This document shows positions 1 through 10,200 of a stretch of 48,078 nucleotides of DNA, in pieces (position 1 is the stretch's first letter; each line of letters begins with the position of its first letter). The notes beneath the pieces are model-generated. The model saw only the letters and a program-made list of their open reading frames with translations. It had not been told where the DNA came from and searched no databases. The translations under genes and the position numbers were made by a program. Origin of the DNA: Prochlorococcus sp. AG-347-J21 (GTDB taxonomy: Bacteria; Cyanobacteriota; Cyanobacteriia; PCC-6307; Cyanobiaceae); assembly GCA_003281455.1 (NCBI GenBank), contig QCBX01000011.1, positions 1 through 48,078 of the forward strand. The letters run 5' to 3'.

Positions 1-883
1 CTAATAGAGCTGTTGGGAAGACAAGTCTTTCTACGTAGAGAATTAAAGCGACTAAGCCACCTATCGAAATAAATCCGCTTTCTAATTGAAAAGTTCCTAA
101 TGATAATAAAATCAATAATGAAATTGAGGAAATCCCTTGTAACAAAGGGAATAGGGTACTAGCTGTTCTTGCAAGTTTTATCGCTGAATTTTGATAGACA
201 ATATTGTATTTGTTAAATTCTTTTTTCTCAGCATTCTCTTGGGCATAAATTTTAATAGCACTTATGCCAGATAGATCTTCTTGTATTAGATCACTAAGTT
301 TTGATAATGATTCTTGTTGAGTTTTTCTTTGTTTAACCATTCTGCCGCCAAATAGACTTACAATTCCAAGGATTAATGGAAATATCATTAAAGCTGATAT
401 TGTTAATGTTTTATTAATAGAAAACATTGAAGGAATAGTGAATGAATAAGCTAAGACAATGTTGCACAAGCTTAAAACTGTAAAACCTAGAAGTCTTCTT
501 ATGTTTTCAACATCGCTTGTAGCTCTACTTATAATGTCTCCACTACCTTTTTTTTGAATCCATTCTGGATCTTGAATAAGTAAATGGTCAAAAAGTTTTT
601 GACGAAGATTTACTTCTACTTTTCTACCTATACCGAAGACAATCTGTCTTGAAAATAATCTTATTAAACCCATACAAGTTGCTAAAAATATTAACAATAA
701 AGATTTAGAAATAACAAAATCCGAAGAAAACCCATTTTGTAATTGATCAATTATATTTTTAACTTCTAAGGGTATTACAACGCTTAGTATATTTACCAAT
801 AATAGAGCTAAAGCTCCATATAAGAATTCTTTTTTGTAAGGTCTTAAGTATTTAGATATAACTTTTATCTTTAAAAGTTTCAT
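1..883 (-). CDS. ABC exporter, membrane-domain part (partial, runs off the window)
   Basis: The minus strand is open from an ATG at 883 to the window edge, about 294 codons. The product starts MKLLKIKVISKYLRPYKK and then shows several hydrophobic segments and the pattern of a type-I ABC exporter membrane domain, including a stretch like SGFISIGGLVALILYVERL. This is the N-terminal membrane half of an MsbA/MdlB-like exporter. The Walker A and signature motifs should lie beyond base 1. The family pumps lipids, drugs or peptides; the substrate cannot be told from sequence. It is divergent from the DUF3288 gene, with an 80-base gap holding the start regions of both. Confidence 0.85.
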   Translation of the reverse strand, partial: MKLLKIKVISKYLRPYKKEFLYGALALLLVNILSVVIPLEVKNIIDQLQNGFSSDFVISKSLLLIFLATCMGLIRLFSRQIVFGIGRKVEVNLRQKLFDHLLIQDPEWIQKKGSGDIISRATSDVENIRRLLGFTVLSLCNIVLAYSFTIPSMFSINKTLTISALMIFPLILGIVSLFGGRMVKQRKTQQESLSKLSDLIQEDLSGISAIKIYAQENAEKKEFNKYNIVYQNSAIKLARTASTLFPLLQGISSISLLILLSLGTFQLESGFISIGGLVALILYVERLVFPTALL

Positions 884-963
884 TTTATTTTGCCGATATG
901 ATTAAGATAATGTTTCATTTTTGAATATGTGAGCTAATTTTATAAATGATTCAGTATTTATTT

Positions 964-1260
964 ATGAGTAACGAGCAAACTCATCCATTACATGCGACAG
1001 ACAAGACCATTATAGATTCCCTTATCACTAAAAAAATACCTGAAGATCTTGATTATATAAATTTAGCTAGACTAATAAATCGTTACACCAATTTCCCAGG
1101 AGAAATTGAAATTAAAAACGATATTGAAAAAATTTTAAGTTTTTGGAAGATCACTAAAAATGAGCTTTTTTCAAAAACAAAAAATATTTGGTCAAAAAGC
1201 TTCAGGCCTTCTAATACAAATAAAGATTTAGTTGGCTCAGGTTTTGATACCTCAAATTGA
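964..1260 (+). CDS. DUF3288 family protein
   Basis: Small soluble protein of 98 residues whose N-terminal EQTHPLHATDKTIIDSL and central LARLINRYTNFPG match the cyanobacterial DUF3288 family as I know it. Function is unknown. An in-frame ATG at 946 would add six residues (MIQYLF). I chose the ATG at 964 because family members start just before the EQTHPL block. No membrane segment or signal peptide is visible. The gene precedes trpD in the same direction with a 33-base gap, so the two may be co-transcribed. Confidence 0.8.
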   Translation: MSNEQTHPLHATDKTIIDSLITKKIPEDLDYINLARLINRYTNFPGEIEIKNDIEKILSFWKITKNELFSKTKNIWSKSFRPSNTNKDLVGSGFDTSN

Positions 1261-1293
1261 ATTTTATCTTCATAATTTTTCTTCCATAAGTAA

Positions 1294-2328
1294 ATGTCTT
1301 CTAATCAATCAAACGCTGAAATCCTTAATTATTTATTGGAAGGAGGGGATCTTGATGAATTAACTTCAAGATCTTTAATGCAACGATGGCTGAATGATGA
1401 AATTTCAGATGTTGAAACAGGAGCTTTTTTGAGTGCTTTGAGAGCAAAGAGTTCTACGGGTGTAGAACTAAGTTCTATGGCTGAGGAACTCTTAAATGTT
1501 TGTGAATTGCCTGTAGCAAGACCAAATTTGTATTTGGTAGATACTTGTGGAACAGGGGGTGATGGAGCCAATACATTCAATATTTCAACTGCAGTTGCAT
1601 TTGTTGCTGCATCTTGTGGGGTAAAAATTGCAAAACACGGAAATAAAAGTGCGAGTGGAAAAGTTGGTTCTGCTGATGTTTTGTTGAATCTTGGTTTGAA
1701 TTTAAATTGTTCATTAGAAAAAGTAATCAAAGCCGTAAGTGAAATTGGAATAACTTTTTTGTTCGCACCTGTTTGGCATAAATCTTTAATAAAACTTGCT
1801 CCATTAAGAAAAACCCTTGGAATAAGGACAGTATTTAATCAACTTGGACCATTGGTAAATCCTTTAAGACCCAATGCACAAGTTTTGGGTGTTGCTTCTG
1901 AGGATCTTTTAAAACCTATGGGAAGCGCGCTTTTAAAAATGGGTATGAATAGAGCAATAGTCGTACATGGGTCTGGTGGGCTTGATGAAGCTTCGCTTCA
2001 AGGTGAAAATAAATTAGTATTTGTTGATAATGGTGAATTACGGTTTTCAGAAATAAATATTTCAGACTTTAATCAAGAAAATATATCTAACGAAAAGCTT
2101 GTGGTTTCTGATTCTGAGTCTAACGAGGACATATTAAAGTCTGTCTTAAATGGTTCTGGACAAAAATCTCATATTGATGTGGTCGCCTTGAACTCTGCCT
2201 TAGTGCTTTGGGCCGCAGGCATTGAGGATGATTTAAATGAAGGATTTAATAAAGCTTTATTTTCGATAAATCAAGGAGATCCTTGGAAAAAGTTTTTACT
2301 TTTAAAAAATTATTTAAATACAAATTAA
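1294..2328 (+). CDS. trpD: Anthranilate phosphoribosyltransferase
   Basis: Second step of tryptophan synthesis: transfers phosphoribose from PRPP to anthranilate. The 344-residue length is normal. The glycine-rich PRPP loop CGTGGDG is at residues 85-91 and the anthranilate/PRPP segment [15 protein letters not shown] at 114-128. An N-terminal helical domain (about 1-70) precedes the phosphoribosyltransferase domain. The ATG follows a short gap after the DUF3288 gene, and the stop lies 14 bases before the carA start, so trpD and carA are probably on one transcript. No other trp gene is in the window. Confidence 0.97.
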   Translation: MSSNQSNAEILNYLLEGGDLDELTSRSLMQRWLNDEISDVETGAFLSALRAKSSTGVELSSMAEELLNVCELPVARPNLYLVDTCGTGGDGANTFNISTAVAFVAASCGVKIAKHGNKSASGKVGSADVLLNLGLNLNCSLEKVIKAVSEIGITFLFAPVWHKSLIKLAPLRKTLGIRTVFNQLGPLVNPLRPNAQVLGVASEDLLKPMGSALLKMGMNRAIVVHGSGGLDEASLQGENKLVFVDNGELRFSEINISDFNQENISNEKLVVSDSESNEDILKSVLNGSGQKSHIDVVALNSALVLWAAGIEDDLNEGFNKALFSINQGDPWKKFLLLKNYLNTN

Positions 2329-2342
2329 TAAATTTCAAATTT

Positions 2343-3482
2343 ATGATTAATCCATATAAGAAAAACGCGAAATTGGTTTTAAGTAATGGAATTGTATTCC
2401 CAGGATTCTTTTTTGGTGCTTCTGGTACAGCCATTGGTGAAATAGTTTTTAATACGGGAATGACCGGATATCAGGAAGTTATTACTGATCCAAGTTATTA
2501 TGGACAAATATTAACATTCACTTATCCAGAGATTGGAAATACTGGTATTAATTTTGAAGACTCAGAATCTAATATTAATGTTAAAGGAATAATTGTTAGA
2601 AATTTTTCATCTAATAGCAGCAATTGGAGATCTAAAAAGAATTTTAATCAATGGTTAGTTGAGAAAAATATCATAGGTCTATATGGAATTGATACAAGGG
2701 CTCTTGTTAAGATTTTAAGATCTAGTGGCGCGATGAATGGAGTTATTACCTCTCTAGATAAAACTGATGAAAGTTGTTTAAAGATAATTTGTGATACTCC
2801 AAAGATGGAGGGACTAAATTTATCAAAAGTTGTTTCAACAAAGCAACAATATTTATGGAAAAGTCATACTCAAACAATTTTTGATTTAAGGAAAAGATAT
2901 GATGAATCTTCTAAAAAGTTAAAAATAGTAGCAATTGATTTTGGAATTAAAAATTCAATTCTAAATAGACTTGTATCCCATGGTTGTGAAGTTTTGGTTT
3001 TACCTTCTCGAACTTCTCTAATTGATGTCCTTTCTCACAAACCGGATGGTATATTTTTCTCAAATGGTCCAGGCGATCCTTCTTCTGTTTCTGAAGGTAT
3101 ATACTTAGCAAAATCACTCATTGAATATGGGGAAATACCTATGTTTGGTATTTGCCTTGGTCACCAAATATTTGGATTAGCGTTAGGGGGTTCAACTTAT
3201 AAATTACCTTTTGGACATCGTGGCTTAAATCATCCTTGTGGTGAAAATAATAAAGTTGAGATAACTAGTCAAAATCATGGTTTTGCTATTGATCCCAATT
3301 CTCTTTCAAAGGACATAGTTAGAATTACTCACTATAACCTTAACGATAATACTGTAGCTGGCCTAGAGGTTTACAATAAGCCTATATTTAGTGTGCAATA
3401 TCATCCAGAAGCTGGACCTGGACCACATGATTCAGATTATTTATTTAAAAAATTTGTTTCTCTAATGTTAGAAAGATGTTGA
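2343..3482 (+). CDS. carA: Carbamoyl-phosphate synthase, small (glutaminase) subunit
   Basis: Hydrolyses glutamine and passes ammonia to CarB for carbamoyl phosphate, feeding pyrimidine and arginine synthesis. From MINPYKKNAK the protein has 379 residues, the normal size. The N-terminal CarA domain shows FNTGMTGYQEVITDPSY (36-52). The class-I amidotransferase domain carries the nucleophile Cys271 (GICLGHQ) and the His354/Glu356 pair (YHPEAGPGPH). The open frame extends upstream to 2283 inside trpD, but the ATG at 2343 fits the family N-terminus. carB is not in the window. Confidence 0.97.
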   Translation: MINPYKKNAKLVLSNGIVFPGFFFGASGTAIGEIVFNTGMTGYQEVITDPSYYGQILTFTYPEIGNTGINFEDSESNINVKGIIVRNFSSNSSNWRSKKNFNQWLVEKNIIGLYGIDTRALVKILRSSGAMNGVITSLDKTDESCLKIICDTPKMEGLNLSKVVSTKQQYLWKSHTQTIFDLRKRYDESSKKLKIVAIDFGIKNSILNRLVSHGCEVLVLPSRTSLIDVLSHKPDGIFFSNGPGDPSSVSEGIYLAKSLIEYGEIPMFGICLGHQIFGLALGGSTYKLPFGHRGLNHPCGENNKVEITSQNHGFAIDPNSLSKDIVRITHYNLNDNTVAGLEVYNKPIFSVQYHPEAGPGPHDSDYLFKKFVSLMLERC

Positions 3483-3546
3483 CATATTGTTTTCTTTTGA
3501 TTTGATAATTACATTTGATATATTAATTTTTTGGAGGTATTAGATC

Positions 3547-3909
3547 ATAGAAGATTTCCAGAAGTTAACCGTTTCTTTAAGGGGAAACCTTGAGGTTAAA
3601 ACAAACATTATGGTGTTTACTTTTAAAGGCCAGCTTGATGCTTTCTCAGAAAAACAATTTAAGACTTTTGTTACTAATAATTTAAAAAGTAACCTTCCAT
3701 TCGTTATTGATCTTTCAAAAATAGATTTTTTAGATTCCTCTGGTCTTGGAGCACTCGTTCAAACTGCAAAAGAATGCAAAAAGTCTAAAGTTGGTTTCTC
3801 TATCGTAGGTAATTCAAGGGTGGCCCAAACAATTAAACTTGTTCGCTTAGGGGATTTTCTTAATTTGAAGTCATGCCTTGAAGATGCATTAAATTATTTA
3901 AAGAATTGA
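3547..3909 (+). CDS. STAS-domain anti-sigma factor antagonist, probable ATA start
   Basis: STAS-fold protein of the SpoIIAA/RsbV type, which binds or releases an anti-sigma kinase depending on serine phosphorylation. The motif FLDSSGLGAL holds the usual phospho-acceptor serine. The first ATG (3610) would start at MVFTFKGQLD and cut off the first strand. Upstream in frame, IEDFQKLTVSLRGNLEVKTN reads like the normal family N-terminus. A strong GGAGGT (3533-3538) sits 8 bases before an ATA codon at 3547, and a TAG at 3541 closes the frame. I therefore place the start at ATA 3547 (120 residues). If non-standard starts are not accepted, use 3610 (99 residues). The stop overlaps the next gene's TTG start. 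Confidence 0.82.
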   Translation: MEDFQKLTVSLRGNLEVKTNIMVFTFKGQLDAFSEKQFKTFVTNNLKSNLPFVIDLSKIDFLDSSGLGALVQTAKECKKSKVGFSIVGNSRVAQTIKLVRLGDFLNLKSCLEDALNYLKN

Positions 3910-4304
3910 ATTATTGGATTCAAAATTTGGTCCCATATGGATCTCCCGAGGATATAGGTGTTATTCAACTTGCTTGGCTTGGAGATTCGGTATGGGAGCT
4001 CCACCAAAGACTAAGGCATGTTCATTTCCCTTTAAAATCTAAAGACCTACATTTATCTGTAGTAAATGAAGTAAAAGCAAAATCTCAGTCTAAATCATTA
4101 AGTCAAATTGAACATTTATTAAATTCAAATGAAATGGATCTAATTAGGCGTGCTAGAAATAAAACAAAGAGATATCCAAAATCTTCAGACCCCACCATAT
4201 ATTCTAGAGCAACTGGTTTTGAAACTCTTATTGGCTGGCTATTTTTAAAAGATCCTCAAAGATTATCAACACTTTTTGAATATTTAGAATTAGAAATGAA
4301 TTGA
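3906..4304 (+). CDS. mrnC: Mini-ribonuclease 3 (Mini-III)
   Basis: RNase III-like enzyme lacking a double-stranded RNA-binding domain; in Bacillus the family trims 23S rRNA precursor. The 132 residues carry the catalytic signature AWLGDSVWELHQRLR with Asp27, and RATGFETLIGWLF toward the C-terminus matching the second acidic site. The start is a TTG at 3906 whose TG is shared with the TGA of the STAS gene, so translation is likely coupled. It is followed after 4 bases by rlmB, another 23S rRNA gene, which fits an rRNA-maturation unit. Confidence 0.93.
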   Translation: MNYWIQNLVPYGSPEDIGVIQLAWLGDSVWELHQRLRHVHFPLKSKDLHLSVVNEVKAKSQSKSLSQIEHLLNSNEMDLIRRARNKTKRYPKSSDPTIYSRATGFETLIGWLFLKDPQRLSTLFEYLELEMN

Positions 4305-4308
4305 ATCA

Positions 4309-5313
4309 ATGAAAAACTCCTCAAATAAATTTCGCGGAAAAAATAATAAAGAGTACAAAAAAAATTCAGATTTTGGTTATTACTCAAAAAATACAAATCG
4401 TTCAGAAAAAAATGATAGATTTTTGAAAAATTCTGCTAAAAATAAGAAAGTTGAAAATTTAAAAAATAATGATGAAAAAAATACTTTTTCTTCTTTAAAA
4501 AGAAGAAATACAAGATTTAAATCTAATTCAGAATTTCCTAATAAAAATTCTGATAGGCATCATGAGTTTACTAATAAGAGAAATTTTGATGATTGGATAT
4601 GGGGCAAACATTCGGTTTATGAAACTCTTAGCAGTGATAGAGCTATTAATAGGATTTGGTGTACTTCCGAAATTTTTTCTTCAGACAAATTCTATATTTT
4701 GCTTAAGGATCTTAAATCAAAAGGAGTTCTTATTGAAGAAGTTTCTTGGAACAGGCTTTCGCAATTGACATATGGTGCTTCACATCAAGGTATCGCATTG
4801 CAGTTAGCATGCTCAAAATCGATATCCCTAGAGCAATTAATCGATTTCTCTAAACACAATTGTCAAAATCCTGTAATAGTGGCATTAGACGGTATAACCG
4901 ATCCTCATAATGTTGGCGCGATAATAAGATCCGCGGAAGCATTTGATTGCAAGGGAGTAATTATTCCACAGAGAAGGTCTGCAGGATTAACTGGAACAGT
5001 CGCCAAGGTAGCTGCAGGAGCCTTAGAACACCTTCATGTATGTAGAGTTGTTAACTTAAATAGAGCACTTGACGAACTTAAGAAATATGGATTTCTTATT
5101 GTTGGCTTATCTGGAGATGGTCAAATATCTATCTCAAATTTTCAAGAAAAAGCACCTTTGGTAGTTGTAGTTGGCTCTGAAGATAAGGGTATTTCTTTGC
5201 TTACTCAAAAAAAGTGCGATTTTATATTAAGTATTTCTCTTAAAGGTAAGACTTCAAGTTTAAATGCCTCTGTGGCGGCCGCCATATCTCTATTTCAATT
5301 GACTGGTAAATAA
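4309..5313 (+). CDS. rlmB: 23S rRNA 2'-O-ribose methyltransferase, RlmB/SpoU family
   Basis: SPOUT-class methyltransferase, 334 residues. Residues 1-90 form a low-complexity N/K/S/R-rich tail with no fold I recognise. A substrate-binding domain follows (WGKHSVYETL, 98-107). The SpoU catalytic domain has DPHNVGAIIRSAEAF (198-212), VVVVGSEDKGIS (285-296) and the knot motif SLKGKTSSLNASVAAAIS (310-327). The family modifies G2251 in E. coli 23S rRNA; the exact target here is inferred. It sits 4 bases after Mini-III in the same run. The highly basic tail may help RNA binding. Confidence 0.94.
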   Translation: MKNSSNKFRGKNNKEYKKNSDFGYYSKNTNRSEKNDRFLKNSAKNKKVENLKNNDEKNTFSSLKRRNTRFKSNSEFPNKNSDRHHEFTNKRNFDDWIWGKHSVYETLSSDRAINRIWCTSEIFSSDKFYILLKDLKSKGVLIEEVSWNRLSQLTYGASHQGIALQLACSKSISLEQLIDFSKHNCQNPVIVALDGITDPHNVGAIIRSAEAFDCKGVIIPQRRSAGLTGTVAKVAAGALEHLHVCRVVNLNRALDELKKYGFLIVGLSGDGQISISNFQEKAPLVVVVGSEDKGISLLTQKKCDFILSISLKGKTSSLNASVAAAISLFQLTGK

Positions 5314-5393
5314 TTTTATTGTTAAAAATCACTGTTTTTAAGACCACTAAAATGTTGTTATTTCAATACATTTATATGATTAATAAAAATTTA

Positions 5394-5421
5394 TTGAATT
5401 TTCACTACAAAATTGTATAGA
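5394..5421 (+). promoter_or_regulatory. Candidate sigma-70 promoter for the DUF1816 gene
   Basis: TTGAAT (5394-5399) and TATAGA (5416-5421) are separated by 16 bases in the 145-base gap after rlmB. A start near 5428 would leave a leader of about 30 bases before the TTG start at 5459. In an AT-rich genome such matches also arise by chance. The rest of the gap (5314-5393) shows nothing I can name. Confidence 0.45.
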
Positions 5422-5458
5422 ATTTAACAAGAATTGATGGTCTAACAGGCCAAAAAAA

Positions 5459-5674
5459 TTGATTAGAAATTTTGGAAACAAACTCGGTTTAGCCTGGTGG
5501 GCTAAAATTGAGACAGATCAACCTAGTTCTACCTACTGGTTCGGCCCATTTATTACTAAACGTAGTTTAAAAGAGAATATGTCTTCTTTTATTAAAGATC
5601 TCTCTGATGAAGGTTCTAAAAATATTAAACACAGTTTAGTGCGTTGCAAAAAAGAAGAACCATTAACAGTTTGA
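5459..5674 (+). CDS. DUF1816 domain protein
   Basis: A 71-residue cyanobacterial protein with KLGLAWWAKIETDQPSSTYW and WFGPFITKRSLKE, which I recognise as DUF1816. Function is unknown; the domain is related in pattern to small phycobilisome-linker-like proteins, a link that is only suggestive in an organism without phycobilisomes. The start is a TTG at 5459; an in-frame TGA at 5435 excludes anything longer. It has its own candidate promoter and lies 30 bases before gatA. Confidence 0.8.
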   Translation: MIRNFGNKLGLAWWAKIETDQPSSTYWFGPFITKRSLKENMSSFIKDLSDEGSKNIKHSLVRCKKEEPLTV

Positions 5675-5704
5675 TAACTTTGAATTTAAGAAATAAATTA
5701 AGAA

Positions 5705-7153
5705 ATGAATTTTAATTCTTTAAGGAAAGAAATTACCAGCAATAATATTTCTGTTAAGGAATTAGTTAATGATATCTTTGCCAGAATCGACCATAAAGAT
5801 CCTGAAATTAACTCATATATTTGTACCACAAAGGATAATGCTATCGCGCAAGCAGAGAACATTGATAAATTAATTCAAAATAAAGAAAAACTTCCTCCTC
5901 TCGCGGGGATACCAATAGCAATAAAAGATAATATTTGCACCAAAGGAGTTGCAACAACTTGTGCAAGTAAAATGCTTAAAAGCTTTATTTCGCCTTATGA
6001 ATCAACAGCTTCAAGTAAATTATTGTCTTCTGGGGCAATTTGTTTAGGAAAAACAAATTTAGACGAATTTGCAATGGGTAGTTCAACAGAAACTTCTGTC
6101 TTTGGTGTTACTTCCAATCCTTGGGATATTAATAGAGTTCCAGGAGGAAGTTCAGGAGGCAGTGCTGCTTCTGTTGCCGCTGGATTTTCTGCAGCTGCTA
6201 TAGGTTCTGATACAGGTGGATCAATAAGGCAACCAGCTTCTTTTTGTGGCGTCGTAGGTCTTAAACCTACTTATGGCAGAGTTAGCAGATGGGGACTTGT
6301 AGCATTTGCTAGCTCTCTTGATCAAATTGGCCCAATTACAAATACTGTTTCTGATGCTGCCGAAATCCTTTATTCAATATCTGGTAAAGACCCCCTAGAT
6401 TCAACTTGTCTTGATAAACCTGTACCTAATTATTTGAGTAATTTAAATAAATCTATAAAGGGTCTAAAAATTGGAATAATTAAGGAATGTTTTGAACATC
6501 CTGGCCTTAATCCAGAAGTTAAAGATTCTGTTATTTCTGGAGTTGATAGATTCCATGCTTTAGGTGCTGAAATTATCGAAGTTGAATGTCCTAGATTTAA
6601 CGATGGAATTGCGACATATTATGTCATTGCACCTTCTGAAGCCTCTGCAAATTTAGCTAGATATGATGGAGTTAAATATGGCTACAGATCGAATGAAGGT
6701 TCAAATCTTTTAGATATGACTTCAAAAAGTAGAGCTGAAGGTTTTGGAGATGAGGTACAAAGAAGAATACTGATAGGTACTTATGCTTTGTCAGCTGGAT
6801 ACAGTGATGCCTACTATAAAAAAGCCCAAAAAGTTAGAACATTAATAAGAAAAGATTTTGATGCTGCTTTTAAAAAAGTAGATATTTTATTAACTCCAAC
6901 TTGCCCAACCACTGCTTTTTTGAAGGGGGATTTTGTCAATGATCCACTCTCAATGTATTTGTCTGATCTATTAACTGTTCCTGCTAATTTAGCAGGCCTC
7001 CCAGCAATAAGTATCCCTTGTGGTTTTGATACTAAGGGATTACCTATTGGAGTGCAATTAATAGGCAATGTATTAGAAGAAGATAGAATATTGAATGCCG
7101 CAAATATCTTTGAAATTGATGCTCAGGTAATCAAGAAAAGACCTTTATTTTAA
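5705..7153 (+). CDS. gatA: Asp-tRNA(Asn)/Glu-tRNA(Gln) amidotransferase subunit A
   Basis: Amidase subunit of GatCAB, which converts misacylated Glu-tRNA(Gln) to Gln-tRNA(Gln) using glutamine-derived ammonia. The 482-residue length is standard. The amidase-signature triad is complete: Lys74 ([11 protein letters not shown]), cis-Ser149 ([11 protein letters not shown]) and nucleophile Ser173 ([11 protein letters not shown]), with the same spacing as characterised GatA proteins. gatB and gatC are not adjacent, as is common in picocyanobacteria. It follows the DUF1816 gene and precedes dnaE. Confidence 0.97.
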   Translation: MNFNSLRKEITSNNISVKELVNDIFARIDHKDPEINSYICTTKDNAIAQAENIDKLIQNKEKLPPLAGIPIAIKDNICTKGVATTCASKMLKSFISPYESTASSKLLSSGAICLGKTNLDEFAMGSSTETSVFGVTSNPWDINRVPGGSSGGSAASVAAGFSAAAIGSDTGGSIRQPASFCGVVGLKPTYGRVSRWGLVAFASSLDQIGPITNTVSDAAEILYSISGKDPLDSTCLDKPVPNYLSNLNKSIKGLKIGIIKECFEHPGLNPEVKDSVISGVDRFHALGAEIIEVECPRFNDGIATYYVIAPSEASANLARYDGVKYGYRSNEGSNLLDMTSKSRAEGFGDEVQRRILIGTYALSAGYSDAYYKKAQKVRTLIRKDFDAAFKKVDILLTPTCPTTAFLKGDFVNDPLSMYLSDLLTVPANLAGLPAISIPCGFDTKGLPIGVQLIGNVLEEDRILNAANIFEIDAQVIKKRPLF

Positions 7154-7237
7154 ATTTGTATTAATAATTAATTTGTAATCACAAAGTATAGATCTTTTAG
7201 AAATCTTCTCTATCTTATATATATAAATTATTTGAAT

Positions 7238-10200
7238 ATGGCTTTCGTTCCGCTTCATAATCATAGTGACTACAGCTTACTTGATGGTGCTAGTCAAATT
7301 TCAAAAATTGTAGACAGAGCTTGTGATCTTGGAATGGAATCGATAGCTCTTACTGATCATGGAGTTATGTATGGTGTTCTTGATTTGGTCAAGAAGTGTA
7401 AAGAGAAAGGTATAAAGCCAATTATCGGTAATGAAATGTACGTGATTAATGGTTCTATTGATGATCCTCAACCAAAAAAAGAAAAAAGATATCATTTAGT
7501 GGTGTTAGCAAAAAATTATACTGGTTATAAGAATCTAGTGAAGTTAACAACAATTAGTCATCTAAATGGGATGAGAGGTAGAGGCATTTTTTCTAGACCA
7601 TGTATTGATAAATCTCTTTTAAGCAAATATAGTGATGGCCTCATAGTTTCTACAGCTTGTCTTGGTGGAGAGATCCCTCAAGCTATTTTAAAAGGAAGAT
7701 TAGACGTAGCAGAGGATATAGCTCTTTGGTATAAAAAATTATTTGCAGATGACTTTTATCTAGAAATACAAGATCACGGCTCTATTGAGGATAGAATTGT
7801 TAACGTTGAGTTAATAAAAATTGGTAAGAAGCACCAAATAAAAGTCATCGCCACCAACGACGCCCACTACTTATCAAGTATGGATGTTGAAGCTCATGAC
7901 GCTTTGCTTTGTGTATTAACAGGAAAACTAATAAGTGATGAAAAAAGGTTGAGATATACCGGTACAGAATATATTAAAAGTGAAAATGAAATGCTTGAAC
8001 TTTTTAAAGATCATATTGATGATAAATCAATTATTGAAGCAGTGAACAATACAGTAGAAATCTCTCAAAAAGTTGAAGTATTTGATTTGTTTGGTAATTA
8101 TAGAATGCCTAAATTTCCTCTTAATGAAGATACAGATTCATTTTCTTTCCTGACACAATTATCTAAAGAAGGTCTTTTAAAAAGACTTAAAAAAAATGAT
8201 CTTGCAGAAGTTGATGGGAGCTATAAAGAAAGACTAACTTCCGAATTAAAAATTATAAAAAATATGGGTTTCCCAGATTATTTTTTGGTTGTTTGGGACT
8301 ACATCAAATTTGCTAGAGATAATAATATCCCAGTAGGACCAGGTAGAGGTTCTGCCGCAGGCTCACTAGTAGCTTATTCACTTCAAATCACAAATATAGA
8401 TCCTGTCGAGCATGGATTGTTATTTGAGAGATTTTTAAATCCAGCAAGAAAGTCTATGCCAGATATTGATACAGACTTTTGTATTGATAGGAGAAATGAA
8501 GTTATTGATTATGTTACTAATCGTTATGGAGAAGATAAAGTTGCGCAAATAATTACTTTTAATAAAATGACCTCTAAGGCTGTTTTAAAAGATGTTGCAA
8601 GGGTACTAGATATACCGTATGGAGAAGCGGATAAATTGGCTAAGTTAATACCGGTTGTAAGAGGGAAACCTTATAAACTAAATGAAATGATTGATATGAA
8701 TTCTCCTAGCCAAGAGTTTAGAGACAAATATATTAATGATAATAGGGTGAAAAAATGGGTTGATTTGGCTTTGAGAATTGAAGGAACTAATAAAACATAT
8801 GGAGTTCATGCCGCTGGAGTTGTTATAGCATCAGATCCTCTCGACGAACTTGTACCTCTTCAAAGAAATAATGAAGGGCAAATAATAACACAATATTCTA
8901 TGGATGATATCGAATCACTTGGATTATTGAAAATGGATTTCTTGGGTCTTAAGAATCTTACTATGATTGAAAAGGCAGTTTCTCTTGTTAATCAATCTAC
9001 TGGAAAGAAAATAAATATCGATAAGTTGCCGCAAAATGATAGTAAAACCTTTGAGCTTATTGGGAAAGGAGATCTTGAAGGTATTTTTCAGCTTGAATCT
9101 TCTGGTATGAAACAGGTCGTTAAGGATTTCAAACCTAACTCTCTAGAGGATATTTCGTCCATACTGGCTCTTTATAGACCAGGTCCTCTTGATGCGGGTC
9201 TCATTCCTAAATTCATAAATCGAAAAAATGGGAATGAAAAGATTGATTTTCCTCATCCTTTTATTAAGTCAATTCTTACTGAAACCTATGGAATTATGGT
9301 TTACCAAGAACAAATCATGAAAATTGCTCAAGACCTAGCTGGCTATTCTTTAGGTGACGCTGATTTACTTCGAAGAGCAATGGGGAAAAAGAAAGTGTCT
9401 GAGATGGTAAAGCATAGGAATATTTTTGTAGAAGGTTCTATGAAGAAAGGTGTAAATGAAAAATTAGCAAATGATCTTTTTGATCAAATGGTTTTATTCG
9501 CAGAATATTGTTTTAACAAAAGTCACTCAACTGCTTATGGTGCTGTAACTTATCAAACTGCATTTTTAAAAGCCCATTTTCCTGTTGCATATATGGCCGC
9601 CCTTCTAAGCGTAAATTCTGGTTCTAGCGACAAGATGCAAAGATATATATCTAATTGTTATTCCATGGGAATAGAAGTTATTTCGCCTAGCATTAATTTT
9701 TCTGGTGTTGATTTTACTATTAAGAATAATCAGATTTTATTCGGCTTATCAGCAATTAAGAATTTAGGAGATTCTGCAATAAGAAATATTATTGAAAACA
9801 GAAATAGTTTTGGAATATTTAAGTCACTAGCAGATTTGTGCGATCGTTTGGCTTCTAATGTTCTTAACAAAAGAAGTCTTGAATCTTTAATTCATTGTGG
9901 AGCATTAGATGAGTTTTCAAATGATAATAATAGAGCTCAATTATTGTCAGATCTCGAAAATGTTATTGAGTGGGCCTCTTCAAGAAATCGTGATAGGTTA
10001 TCCGGGCAAGGAAATCTATTTAATTCTAAAGAAGAATTTTCTAATGTTGCATTTTCAGATTCACAATTAGCCAAGGTTGAGGATTATTCACTTATTGAAA
10101 AGTTAAAGTTAGAAAAACAGCTACTAGGCTTTTATTTATCTGATCATCCTCTAAAGCATTTGACTAAGCCAGCAAAACTTATATCTCCTATAAGCATTTC

